A DNA stretch of 6,725 bases, from contig WJKG01000354.1 of assembly GCA_014729205.1 (NCBI GenBank), forward strand, positions 1 to 6,725, given 5' to 3'. This document shows positions 1-6,245 of this stretch, one piece after another. The notes beneath the pieces were generated by a model, which was not told the DNA's origin, searched no databases, and saw nothing but the letters and a program-made list of their open reading frames with translations. A program made the translations under genes and the position numbers. The number at the start of each line of letters is the position of its first letter. Position 1 is the first letter of the stretch. This stretch comes from a candidate division GN15 bacterium (GTDB lineage: Bacteria > Zixibacteria > MSB-5A5 > GN15 > FEB-12).

Positions 1-111
1 ATCGCACCCCGAACGGGAGGCCTTGTGGTTACCGAGAAACCGGGCAGCCTGCTTCTGGATGTAATCACGGAATCCCGGCGCCTTGATTCTGTCAAGTTCT
101 CTTGTATCCAT
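1..111 (-). CDS. N-terminal fragment of a possible CHAD-domain (polyphosphate-binding) protein
   Basis: A leftward reading frame starts at ATG 111-109 and stays open for 37 codons to the window edge, so only the N-terminus is visible. A purine-rich AAGGG at 120-116 lies just before the start, and the gene begins 20 bp after the ppx stop codon, so it is probably the last visible member of the ppk-ppx operon. The visible pattern is FRDYIQKQAARFLGNH followed by SRSGCD. It resembles the opening of CHAD domains (conserved histidine alpha-helical domain), where a helix with spaced Q and L residues leads into R-x-G-x-D just before the conserved H-x-x-R-V segment, which would lie outside the window. 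CHAD proteins bind polyphosphate and are often encoded near ppk and ppx, which supports the guess. The gene itself is well supported; the CHAD assignment rests on a short stretch plus context. Confidence 0.6.
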   Translation of the reverse strand, partial: MDTRELDRIKAPGFRDYIQKQAARFLGNHKASRSGCD

Positions 112-131
112 GATTCCCTTGTCTACCCTGC

Positions 132-1073
132 TCACTGCGCCAGCGACTGGTGCTGGTCACGGTACCAATCATACATGATGTGAATGAGTCCATCGGCCAG
201 GCCAATCTGGGGCACGATCATCTGCTTCATCTTCGCCCACTTCATGACCCACAGAAAGATCTTGCCGGCCGGCACGATTGTATCAGCCCGGTCGGGACGC
301 AGCCGAAGCTCGCTGATGCGCTCTTTGAGCGAGAGCGCTGAGACCTCGTTATGAATCTGCTTGATCTGCTTGAGCGTGATCGGCTTGGAGTTCTTTATGC
401 TGGCCAACCGAAAGATCTTGTTGATATTGCCCCCGGAGCCGATCCCGGTGAGCTTTCCGTCGTACTTGGCCGTGACCGTCTTCAACCAGTCTTTGAGTTC
501 CTTCCACGCCTCCTCAGTCACCTGGTCGTGGAGAATACGAACCGTGCCTATATCGAACGAATGAGCATTGACCGGCTGTTGATCGACCAGGAGCGTGATT
601 TCCGTACTGCCACCGCCGACATCGATAAACAGATAGGCTCCTGAACTGACCATCAGCTGATGCGAGGAGGTCCGGCAGATGATCTCGGCCTCGGCGGGGC
701 CATCGATAATCTTCAATTCGATCCCGGTCTGCTCCTTGATATCGCGCACGATCTCGTCCCCGTTTTCCGCCTCTCGCATAGCCGATGTGGCACAGGCCAT
801 AATACCCAAGGGCTCGTAGGCCTGCATGAGGTAGTGGAAGCCACGCATGGTGTTAATCAATGCCTGGCGTTTCTCATCGGAAATACGACCGGTTCGAAAC
901 GAGTCCTCCCCCAGCCGCAGTGGAATACGCACCAGCGACTCCTTCTTGAACAGTGCCCGTTCGCCGTTCTCAATGACGCGCTTGAGCAGTAAGCGGATTG
1001 CGTTCGAACCAACATCTATAGCCGCAAAGCGAAGGCTGGCGGCCCTTTCCGTTTCCGGGACATCCTCAGACAT
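132..1073 (-). CDS. ppx: Short Ppx/GppA family exopolyphosphatase
   Basis: A 313-residue protein of the ASKHA-fold Ppx/GppA family, which releases phosphate from the ends of polyphosphate chains (GppA members also hydrolyse pppGpp). Motifs appear in order: phosphate-1 loop AAIDVGSNAIRLLL (about residues 17-30), ATSAMREAEN (95-104), GPAEAEII (125-132), phosphate-2 loop FIDVGGGSTEI (149-159) and GIGSGGNINKI (210-220). By alignment with E. coli PPX, E128 matches catalytic Glu121, and D151 and E158 match the metal and phosphate-binding residues of DIGGGSTE. The protein ends after the two ASKHA subdomains and lacks the extra C-terminal domain of the roughly 500-residue enterobacterial PPX; this short form is common elsewhere. 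I chose ATG 1073 over the in-frame TTG one codon upstream, because its A is the last base of the ppk TGA (TGATG) and GGAG at 1085-1082 sits 8 nt away. Whether polyP or pppGpp is preferred cannot be read, but the neighbouring ppk favours polyP. Confidence 0.93.
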   Translation of the reverse strand: MSEDVPETERAASLRFAAIDVGSNAIRLLLKRVIENGERALFKKESLVRIPLRLGEDSFRTGRISDEKRQALINTMRGFHYLMQAYEPLGIMACATSAMREAENGDEIVRDIKEQTGIELKIIDGPAEAEIICRTSSHQLMVSSGAYLFIDVGGGSTEITLLVDQQPVNAHSFDIGTVRILHDQVTEEAWKELKDWLKTVTAKYDGKLTGIGSGGNINKIFRLASIKNSKPITLKQIKQIHNEVSALSLKERISELRLRPDRADTIVPAGKIFLWVMKWAKMKQMIVPQIGLADGLIHIMYDWYRDQHQSLAQ

Positions 1074-3199
1074 CAATCATGCTCCACAAGTCCGGGTGCG
1101 TTGAGTTGGGCCAGGTAATCGTATATGTCCCATTGAGCCCTGACCGCGTGACCTACATCACCATCTCTGATCGTATTATCCAGCCGCTCATTGAGAACGC
1201 GGGACTTGACGTTATCGGCGAATTGAATATCCAGAAACCGTTGTAGCTCTTTCTGAATGTCCGGGTCATAGACCGGAGCAGTCACCTCTACGCGTCGGTC
1301 CAGGTTGCGACGCATCAGATCCGCGGATGACAAGTAGTACTTCGGATTGTCGGCATTGCAGAAGACATAAATCCTGCTGTGCTCCAGGAACTTATCAACA
1401 ATGCTGTACGCCTCGATATTCTCGCTCAACTCCGACAGACCTACTTTGAGGGCAAACATCGACCGCACTATCAAGCGTACTTTCACCCCTGCCTGAGAAG
1501 CCTCATAGAGTTTCTGTACGAGTTCCGTATCAACCAGGTTGTTCAACTTGAGCAGTATGTACGCATTGCGTCCGGTGCGGGCACTGTTGATTTCGGTCTG
1601 AATCAGCTTGACGAACTTCTTGCGCATATCAAACGGAGACACCAGCAGGTGCTTGAAAGTCGTCAGCTTGTAGTTGCGCTCGTAGAATTCGAAGACCTTG
1701 TTCACCTCACCGGTGAGCCGACGATCCGCTGTAAACAGGCTGTGATCGGAGTAAATACGTGCCGTGTCCTCATTGTAGTTACCGGTACCGATGATTGCAT
1801 ATCGTACCAGGCGATCCTTCTCCTGACGTGTGACCATCAACAGCTTGGAGTGCACCTTGAGCCCCGGCACGCCGAAAATGACTTTGACCCCTTCGTCCTG
1901 CAGTCGGTTGCCCCAGTCGATATTCGCCTCTTCATCGAATCGAGCTCGCAACTCCAGCACCACGACTACCCGCTTGCCGTTCTTGGCAGCGTTGATCAGT
2001 GCGTTCATCACGCTGGAATCTCGGGCAGCACGGTAGATAGTGATCTTTATCGAAAGCACATCGGGGTCAATCGCCGATTCGCGCAGGAAATCGATAACAT
2101 AGTCGAATGACTGATACGGGTAATGCATCAGGATGTCGCGCTGCTTGACGGCGTTAAACAACCGGCCGTCCTCGGGTACATGCCGGTGTGGCAGGGTCCG
2201 GATCGGTTTGTAGCGTTCCCCATCGATACCGAAGTTCGGGAATTTCATGAAATCGCGGAAGTTGTGATAACGGGCTCCCGCAACCAGCGTATCGTCCTCG
2301 TTGATCTGCAGGTTCTCCTTCAGTATGGCCAGCAAATCGGCAGGAATGTCTGCATCGTACACCAGGCGAACCGGGTTACCCTCGCGACGCTGTTTCAGGC
2401 TCTTGGCCATCTTCTTCGTGAATGACCGCCACAGGTCATCATCGAGCTCCAGCTCGGCATCGCGCGTCAACTTCACGGTGTAGGCCTGGTAGTCATCGTA
2501 GCCGAAGGCGGAAAAGACATCGTCGAGATTGAAGCGTATGACATCATCCAGAATGATCACATACTTGTCGTGACCGATCTGAGGGAGGATTAGGAACCGT
2601 GGGACTGTCGACGGCAATTCAATTACGGCATACTGCGGTGCTTTGGACTTGTCAGCTCGGGCCAGAAGGACAGCCAGGTAAATGGATTCATCTCGCAGTT
2701 CGGGGAACTTGTCGACTTGGTCGATCATGAGTGGGATCAGTTTTCGACGCACCTCGCGACGAAAATAGGCGCGTACGAACGCCGTCTGACGATCGTTGAG
2801 TTGCCGCTCATTGACAATGAAGATGCGGTGCTGAGCCAGGGAGCGGAGAATCTGTTGATAGATGTCATCAAAGAGGACGTGTTGCTGCTGGACTCGATCC
2901 TGGATCAGATTCAGGACTTTCTTGGGATTGTAGCCCCCCGTGAACCGCTTGGCCTTGCGTCCCAGCGGAACCAGACGTTGGAGTTGGGCAACTCGTACGC
3001 GAAAGAACTCATCGAGATTGGATGAGAAGATCCCCAAGAACTTGATCCTCTCAAAAAGCGGGACCCTCGGGTCTGCCGCTTCCTGCAGCACCCGGTCGTT
3101 AAACGACAGCCAACTGACTTCCTTGTTGATGACCTGCTTCTTCATTCCCTGGTATGGAATGGTCACATCGACTATCGGTGTTGTGGTCTTGCGTACCAT
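1073..3199 (-). CDS. ppk: Polyphosphate kinase 1
   Basis: A 708-residue protein of full PPK1 length. It reversibly transfers the gamma-phosphate of ATP onto inorganic polyphosphate through a phosphohistidine intermediate, usually at the inner membrane face. The N-terminal domain opens with EVSWLSFNDRVLQEA (28-42) and SSNLDEFFRVRV (59-70). The two C-terminal phospholipase-D-like domains carry IKITIYRAARDS (384-395), ELRARFDEEANIDW (416-429), the autophosphorylated histidine H450 in GLKVHSKLL, GTGNYNEDTA (471-480), and the second catalytic histidine H607 in VDKFLEHSRIYVF. The segment that is RGICCLRPG-like in many PPK1s reads RSMFALKVG (579-587), a noticeable variant. The start is uncertain: AAGGAG (3220-3215) lies 15 nt from ATG 3199, which is long, and Met19 is an alternative just before the conserved INKEVSWLSF. 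The gene starts 58 bp after the sixA stop and overlaps ppx by one base. Confidence 0.97.
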   Translation of the reverse strand: MVRKTTTPIVDVTIPYQGMKKQVINKEVSWLSFNDRVLQEAADPRVPLFERIKFLGIFSSNLDEFFRVRVAQLQRLVPLGRKAKRFTGGYNPKKVLNLIQDRVQQQHVLFDDIYQQILRSLAQHRIFIVNERQLNDRQTAFVRAYFRREVRRKLIPLMIDQVDKFPELRDESIYLAVLLARADKSKAPQYAVIELPSTVPRFLILPQIGHDKYVIILDDVIRFNLDDVFSAFGYDDYQAYTVKLTRDAELELDDDLWRSFTKKMAKSLKQRREGNPVRLVYDADIPADLLAILKENLQINEDDTLVAGARYHNFRDFMKFPNFGIDGERYKPIRTLPHRHVPEDGRLFNAVKQRDILMHYPYQSFDYVIDFLRESAIDPDVLSIKITIYRAARDSSVMNALINAAKNGKRVVVVLELRARFDEEANIDWGNRLQDEGVKVIFGVPGLKVHSKLLMVTRQEKDRLVRYAIIGTGNYNEDTARIYSDHSLFTADRRLTGEVNKVFEFYERNYKLTTFKHLLVSPFDMRKKFVKLIQTEINSARTGRNAYILLKLNNLVDTELVQKLYEASQAGVKVRLIVRSMFALKVGLSELSENIEAYSIVDKFLEHSRIYVFCNADNPKYYLSSADLMRRNLDRRVEVTAPVYDPDIQKELQRFLDIQFADNVKSRVLNERLDNTIRDGDVGHAVRAQWDIYDYLAQLNAPGLVEHD

Positions 3200-3214
3200 C
3201 GTCAGTGGATACTG

Positions 3215-3220
3215 CTCCTT
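3215..3220 (-). promoter_or_regulatory. Ribosome binding site of ppk, unusually distant
   Basis: AAGGAG on the minus strand is the best Shine-Dalgarno match before ppk, but it is 15 nt from ATG 3199. An in-frame CTG lies two codons upstream of that ATG, 9 nt from GGAG, so a non-ATG start or reduced initiation is possible. No good Shine-Dalgarno sequence sits at the usual distance before Met19. Confidence 0.5.
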
Positions 3221-3257
3221 CTGCGCACTGGTAACAGGGGATGGCCTCGTGTTCTGT

Positions 3258-3755
3258 TCAGTCGAAATCCTTGGGATTCATGCGCACACACAGGCGTCCC
3301 TTGCCCGGGCCTACCAGTTGCCAGGAATCGGTTTCAAAGCAGGCGCCCACGACCCCCGACTTGGATATGTTGCCGTCAAAATCGGTGATCATCGCCGAAG
3401 CAAACTCATTAAACGTCGGGTTGTGGCCGAAGATCATAACCGATTGGTACTGATCATCGATGGCCTGCACAAGATCAAAAAACGACTCTCCGTCGGCTGC
3501 ATCGTACAGCAGCGACTCGCTCCTGACCGTCTCGGGATCCCAGCCATAGACATCGGCAACAATGCGCGCCGTCTCGATCGCACGGTTGGCCGGCGAGGAG
3601 ATCATCACATCCGGTACTATCTTCTTTTCCTGAGCACGCAAAGACATTTCGCGAGTAACTCGTTTTCCTTTATCAGTAATCGAACGTTCGAAATCCGGTA
3701 TGCCAAGGTCCTTGCTCTGAGCCTTTGCATGACGGAACAGGTACACAGTCTTCAT
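3258..3755 (-). CDS. sixA: SixA-type phosphohistidine phosphatase (histidine phosphatase superfamily)
   Basis: A 165-residue protein, close to the length of E. coli SixA (about 160), made of one histidine phosphatase domain and no signal peptide, so cytoplasmic. The catalytic RHG-type motif is LFRHAKA (6-12) with nucleophile H9. SSPANRAIETA (53-63) carries the second phosphate-pocket arginine R57, and FGHNPTFNEFA (109-119) supplies the second catalytic histidine H111. SixA proteins remove phosphate from phosphohistidine, known from the ArcB HPt domain and nitrogen-PTS proteins; the substrate here is unknown. The reading frame stays open 41 codons upstream, but ATG 3755 is chosen because GAGGG (3767-3763) lies 7 nt before it and the RHA motif should be close to the N-terminus. 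The gene is first behind the promoter at 3807-3835 and is followed by ppk after 58 bp. A role in polyP control, where Ppk1 works through phosphohistidine, is inference from position only. Confidence 0.9.
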   Translation of the reverse strand: MKTVYLFRHAKAQSKDLGIPDFERSITDKGKRVTREMSLRAQEKKIVPDVMISSPANRAIETARIVADVYGWDPETVRSESLLYDAADGESFFDLVQAIDDQYQSVMIFGHNPTFNEFASAMITDFDGNISKSGVVGACFETDSWQLVGPGKGRLCVRMNPKDFD

Positions 3756-3762
3756 TTTCGTT

Positions 3763-3767
3763 CCCTC
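3763..3767 (-). promoter_or_regulatory. Ribosome binding site fixing the sixA start
   Basis: GAGGG on the minus strand, 7 nt before ATG 3755. It favours the internal ATG over the longer open frame beginning at 3878, whose first 41 codons resemble no part of the SixA family and cross a promoter-like element. Confidence 0.75.
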
Positions 3768-3806
3768 AAAGTTGACCTGAATTATTCTGCAACTCCGATT
3801 CGCCCA

Positions 3807-3835
3807 AATATAGAAGGTGTTGAGTGCTGTAGCAA
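3807..3835 (-). promoter_or_regulatory. Sigma-70-like promoter for the sixA-ppk-ppx module
   Basis: On the minus strand TTGCTA (3835-3830) and TATATT (3812-3807) are separated by exactly 17 bp. The -10 hexamer matches the TATAAT consensus at five of six positions and the -35 matches TTGACA at four of six. Transcription would start near position 3800, about 45 nt before the sixA ATG. This is the best housekeeping-type promoter match I found in the window, and it implies that the polyP genes can be expressed independently of the sigma/anti-sigma pair upstream. Confidence 0.6.
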
Positions 3836-3927
3836 GGCGATTGCAGGGAGAATGCGGCCGATAACATCGGTCCACCAACTGGGCGTGGTTTCATCGGACG
3901 AGACGAGATCGATAGCAGATGGTAAAC

Positions 3928-4233
3928 TCAGGCTTGGGACTCGCGATTAACCAGGTCCTGTAGATGCTGGCGTACACTATCGGGTAGCTCTCGGTCAGGT
4001 TCCTTGCGAGCTTCGGCATCTTCGGCATGACGATGCAGTGCCTTGTGCAGGAAGACCAATTGACTTGCGTAGCGGCGACAGAGAGCACACATGGCCAAGT
4101 GCAGCTTCACCTGAATTCGCTCGGGCAGACTCAGACGGCGATCAAGCGACTCAGAGACCATCTGGCCTACCTCCTCGCAACTGGGCAGCATCCTGGCCAT
4201 GAGCATCATAGGTGCTTTGAGTGGATTAACCAT
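3928..4233 (-). CDS. Putative soluble zinc-finger anti-sigma factor (zf-HC2/ZAS type)
   Basis: A 101-residue protein directly downstream of the ECF sigma gene, with 1 bp between the sigma stop and this ATG. It carries the zinc-binding anti-sigma pattern: C19 in LPSCEEV, then H45-x3-C49-x2-C52 in KLHLAMCALC. The segment around it (VSESLDRRLSLPERIQVKLHL) is typical of short zf-HC2 proteins paired with ECF sigma factors. No transmembrane segment follows the finger; the rest is a charged, probably helical tail (about 58-101), so the protein should be cytoplasmic and sense an internal signal. The likely role is to bind and hold the neighbouring sigma factor, with zinc or the cysteines as a possible redox switch; this is inference from family and position. 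AGGAGG (4252-4247) is 13 nt before the ATG. A GTG at 4266, which would overlap the sigma gene by 32 nt, is the alternative start. Confidence 0.85.
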   Translation of the reverse strand: MVNPLKAPMMLMARMLPSCEEVGQMVSESLDRRLSLPERIQVKLHLAMCALCRRYASQLVFLHKALHRHAEDAEARKEPDRELPDSVRQHLQDLVNRESQA

Positions 4234-4234
4234 C

Positions 4235-4864
4235 CTATTCCGAATTCCTCCTGGACACCGGTTCACCTTCTATCCAGTGTAGCTCCAGGCAGCGACGCAA
4301 TTGTCGACGGCACCGATGGAGCATTACCCACAGGTTAGTCGCGCTGACGGCCAAATCCTTACAGATTTTCTTCGCATCTTCCTGTTGAAGCTCGTACAGG
4401 GTGAAGACTGCTGCCAGGCGTTCGGGGAGCTGGTCCAGGCAGATCTGGAGGAAACGGCGAAACTCACTATCCTCCAAGCTCTTGTGCGGGTCTTTACCCC
4501 ATTCCGACGGGCCCCGGTTTGGACGCCACATTCCCTTTGAGGAGCCGACTTGTTCATATGGGTGTTCTTGCTCTACCGGAAGGATGTCCACCTTATCCGA
4601 AGGTGTCTCGCGAAACCGCTTGCGCAGGAGATCGGTGATCTTGTGCTTGAGAATGCCAACCATCCACGTACGCTCTGTGGACTTGCCAACAAAAGACTCC
4701 TTTGCTTTCAAGGCTGCCAGGAAAGTCTCCTGGACAGCATCTTGAGCGGCCGAATCATCGTTGAGCCGGGAGTAGGCAATGCTGTAAAGCAGATCGCCAT
4801 AATCCTGCACCCAGCGCGAGGGATCGATTTTGCCCTGATTGTCTTCTGTCAATGAGTCAGACAT
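4235..4864 (-). CDS. ECF-type RNA polymerase sigma factor
   Basis: A 209-residue extracytoplasmic-function sigma factor with only the sigma-2 and sigma-4 regions. Region 2 spans about residues 19-85 (YGDLLYSIAYSRLNDDSAAQ, AVQETFLAAL, TWMVGILKHKITDLLRKR), binding core polymerase and the -10 element. Region 4 spans about 133-196 (EFRRFLQICLDQLPERLAAV, then a helix-turn-helix ICKDLAVSATNLWVMLHRCR), reading the -35 element. The linker contains a W-rich stretch, GMWRPNRGPSEWGKDP, seen in the ECF subfamily that ends region 4 with TNLWVMLHRxR and is paired with short zf-HC2 proteins. The next gene is exactly such a protein, which suggests a sigma/anti-sigma pair with coupled translation. No convincing Shine-Dalgarno sequence precedes ATG 4864, and a small inverted repeat lies in that spot. 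The regulon is unknown; the cysteine desulfurase upstream and the polyP genes downstream are positional candidates. Confidence 0.92.
   Translation of the reverse strand: MSDSLTEDNQGKIDPSRWVQDYGDLLYSIAYSRLNDDSAAQDAVQETFLAALKAKESFVGKSTERTWMVGILKHKITDLLRKRFRETPSDKVDILPVEQEHPYEQVGSSKGMWRPNRGPSEWGKDPHKSLEDSEFRRFLQICLDQLPERLAAVFTLYELQQEDAKKICKDLAVSATNLWVMLHRCRRQLRRCLELHWIEGEPVSRRNSE
4247..4252 (-). promoter_or_regulatory. Ribosome binding site of the anti-sigma gene
   Basis: A perfect AGGAGG on the minus strand inside the last codons of the sigma gene, 13 nt before ATG 4233. It supports start at 4233 rather than the GTG at 4266, though the spacing is longer than ideal. Its place inside the sigma gene is typical of a translationally coupled pair. 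Confidence 0.55.
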
Positions 4865-4871
4865 AGTCGTT

Positions 4872-4892
4872 ACTTGTCTTACGCAGGCAAGT
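4872..4892 (-). repeat. Short inverted repeat before the ECF sigma start
   Basis: ACTTG and CAAGT, 5 bp each, flank an 11-nt centre, 8 to 28 nt upstream of the sigma ATG. No Shine-Dalgarno match stands there instead. The element could be an operator or a weak hairpin covering the start, but a 5-bp match this size can arise by chance. The rest of the 77-bp gap 4865-4941 shows no terminator and no clear promoter. Confidence 0.3.
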
Positions 4893-4941
4893 GATCCGGC
4901 ATTGGAAGAACAGGCAACCGGGTAGGCTCAGTGGCCAGGAC

Positions 4942-6144
4942 TCAAACCGGCTGTCTCATCTCGCGAGCGCGCTTGGCAATCTCGGTCATGGCTTCGATAG
5001 CCCGATCAATATGCTGCTCGGTGTTGAACGCCCCGATAGCGAACCGCACTCCACCGTGGCGACTCTCGGTACCTATTTGCCTGTGAACGAGCGGCGCACA
5101 ATGTAGACCGGTGCGAGTGGCTATTTCGAAATCGACATCGAGCATGATGCCCACATCGCCGGCTTCGAGTCCGTCAACATTGACAGTGAGGGTTGAAAGG
5201 TGGTTCTCGAGATCGTCGCAGCAATAGGTAATGACGCCGTCAATCTGGTTGAAACCATCCAGCAGTCGCTGGGCCAGTTTCATCTCATGCTCGTAGATCG
5301 GCTCTATCCCCCCCTGCTCTTTGATCCACTCCTGGGCCGCCCACAACGACGCCACACCTACCATGTTGGGTGTACCAAACTCCAGGCGGTATGGGTATTC
5401 ATCGAGATGATACGGATATGCCGACCGCACTCCGGTACCACCGGAACGGGTAGGCTTGAGTTCGACGCCCGGACGTACGTACAGGCCACCAATGCCGGTC
5501 GCTCCCAGAAGGCTCTTGTGCCCGGTGAAGGCGACGATGTCGATGTGCATGTGCGCCATATCGATAGGCACCACGCCAGCTGTCTGCGAAATGTCAGCAG
5601 CGAACAACACCTCCGCCTCCCGACAGATCTTCCCAATCTCTGCCAGGGGTTGGATAGTCCCCAGTACATTCGAACCATGATTCACAATGACAAGCCGGGT
5701 ATTCGGCTTTGTCGCCTTCTTGATTTCCTCAGGATCGACAAAGCCGTGCTCGTCAAACGGAACATAGGTTGCCTCGACTCCTCCGTCGCGCACAAGGTGG
5801 TTGATCGGTCGTATGACGCTGTTATGCTCGAGATTAGTGGTGACGACGTGGTCGCCCTCGGATAGCGTCCCCTGAATAATGAGGTTGAGCGCATCGGTAG
5901 CGTTGTACCCAAAACAAAGTCGTTGTGGAGCTGCCTGGTCGCCGCCAAAGAAGCGAGTAAGTCTCAGTCGCAGGTCCTCGAGGATATTCCCGGCCTCGAT
6001 GGCCTTATCGAAACCGCTCCGTCCAGGGTTAACACCACATCCCCGATAGAAATCGGTCATGAACTCGTATACCTTGTCGGGCTTGGGCCAGGAGGTTGCC
6101 GCGTTGTCTAAGTAGATTAGTTTGCTTTCCTCAGTCGGCGTCAT
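4942..6144 (-). CDS. Cysteine desulfurase family PLP enzyme (class V aminotransferase fold)
   Basis: A 400-residue pyridoxal-phosphate enzyme of the cysteine desulfurase family, which takes sulfur from L-cysteine as an enzyme-bound persulfide and leaves alanine. The N-terminus IYLDNAATSWPKP (10-22) matches the subgroup annotated simply as cysteine desulfurase family protein rather than IscS. Visible residues: H107 in NLEHNS (stacks on PLP), D184 and Q187 in ADISQTAG, the Schiff-base lysine K210 in FTGHKSLLG, and C349 in RTGLHCAP, the persulfide-carrying cysteine position of SufS-like group II enzymes. ATG 6144 is chosen because GGAG lies 8 nt upstream; the longer open frame begins at a TTG with no support. 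No IscU, SufU or SufE partner is present, so the sulfur acceptor is unknown. The gene heads the leftward series, 77 bp before the ECF sigma gene, and is divergent from pilT. Selenocysteine lyase activity cannot be excluded. Confidence 0.92.
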   Translation of the reverse strand: MTPTEESKLIYLDNAATSWPKPDKVYEFMTDFYRGCGVNPGRSGFDKAIEAGNILEDLRLRLTRFFGGDQAAPQRLCFGYNATDALNLIIQGTLSEGDHVVTTNLEHNSVIRPINHLVRDGGVEATYVPFDEHGFVDPEEIKKATKPNTRLVIVNHGSNVLGTIQPLAEIGKICREAEVLFAADISQTAGVVPIDMAHMHIDIVAFTGHKSLLGATGIGGLYVRPGVELKPTRSGGTGVRSAYPYHLDEYPYRLEFGTPNMVGVASLWAAQEWIKEQGGIEPIYEHEMKLAQRLLDGFNQIDGVITYCCDDLENHLSTLTVNVDGLEAGDVGIMLDVDFEIATRTGLHCAPLVHRQIGTESRHGGVRFAIGAFNTEQHIDRAIEAMTEIAKRAREMRQPV

Positions 6145-6152
6145 GTACACAT

Positions 6153-6156
6153 CTCC
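6153..6156 (-). promoter_or_regulatory. Ribosome binding site fixing the cysteine desulfurase start
   Basis: GGAG within GGTGGAG on the minus strand, 8 nt before ATG 6144. This clear Shine-Dalgarno element supports the 400-residue protein over a 410-residue version that begins at TTG 6174. Confidence 0.75.
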
Positions 6157-6165
6157 ACCAGTCGT

Positions 6166-6181
6166 GACCGCCAAGGCGGTC
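6166..6181. repeat. Perfect 7-bp inverted repeat in the desulfurase leader
   Basis: GACCGCC and GGCGGTC face each other across AA. The element lies 10 nt upstream of the desulfurase Shine-Dalgarno site and inside the 5' leader expected from the promoter at 6217-6245. As DNA it could be a dimeric repressor operator; as RNA it would form a GC-rich hairpin with a CUUG tetraloop on 6 bp. There is no T-run next to it, so it is not a typical intrinsic terminator. Confidence 0.5.
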
Positions 6182-6216
6182 GGATCCCAGATCTCTCAGC
6201 CCCACGTATTGAGGGG

Positions 6217-6245
6217 AACATAGGCCAGATTACCCATAAAGGCAA
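6217..6245 (-). promoter_or_regulatory. Candidate sigma-70-like promoter for the cysteine desulfurase operon
   Basis: On the minus strand TTGCCT (6245-6240) and TATGTT (6222-6217) are 17 bp apart, each matching consensus at four of six positions. Transcription would begin near 6210, leaving a leader of about 65 nt that contains the inverted repeat at 6166-6181. One arm of the AGATTACCC inverted repeat falls in the spacer between the two hexamers, so a protein binding there would be expected to control this promoter. Confidence 0.4.

Noticed and set aside
1379..2110. 243-codon plus-strand open frame
   Set aside because: Entirely antisense to the catalytic part of ppk; the open frame is a codon-bias shadow with no motif of its own.
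3858..3870. CCGAT-AAC-ATCGG hairpin as terminator of the sigma/anti-sigma operon
   Set aside because: Only 5 bp of stem with a 3-nt loop and no T-run on the transcribed strand; read-through into sixA therefore remains possible.
3756..3878. 41-codon N-terminal extension of the SixA protein
   Set aside because: It places the catalytic RHA motif about 50 residues in, crosses a good promoter, and the internal ATG has a proper ribosome binding site.
2940..3950. 336-codon plus-strand open frame
   Set aside because: It runs antisense through the ppk start, sixA and the promoter region, has no recognisable domain, and all three overlapped minus-strand genes have clear family motifs.
5200..5865. 221-codon plus-strand open frame
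   Set aside because: Antisense to the conserved core of the cysteine desulfurase; no domain-like sequence.
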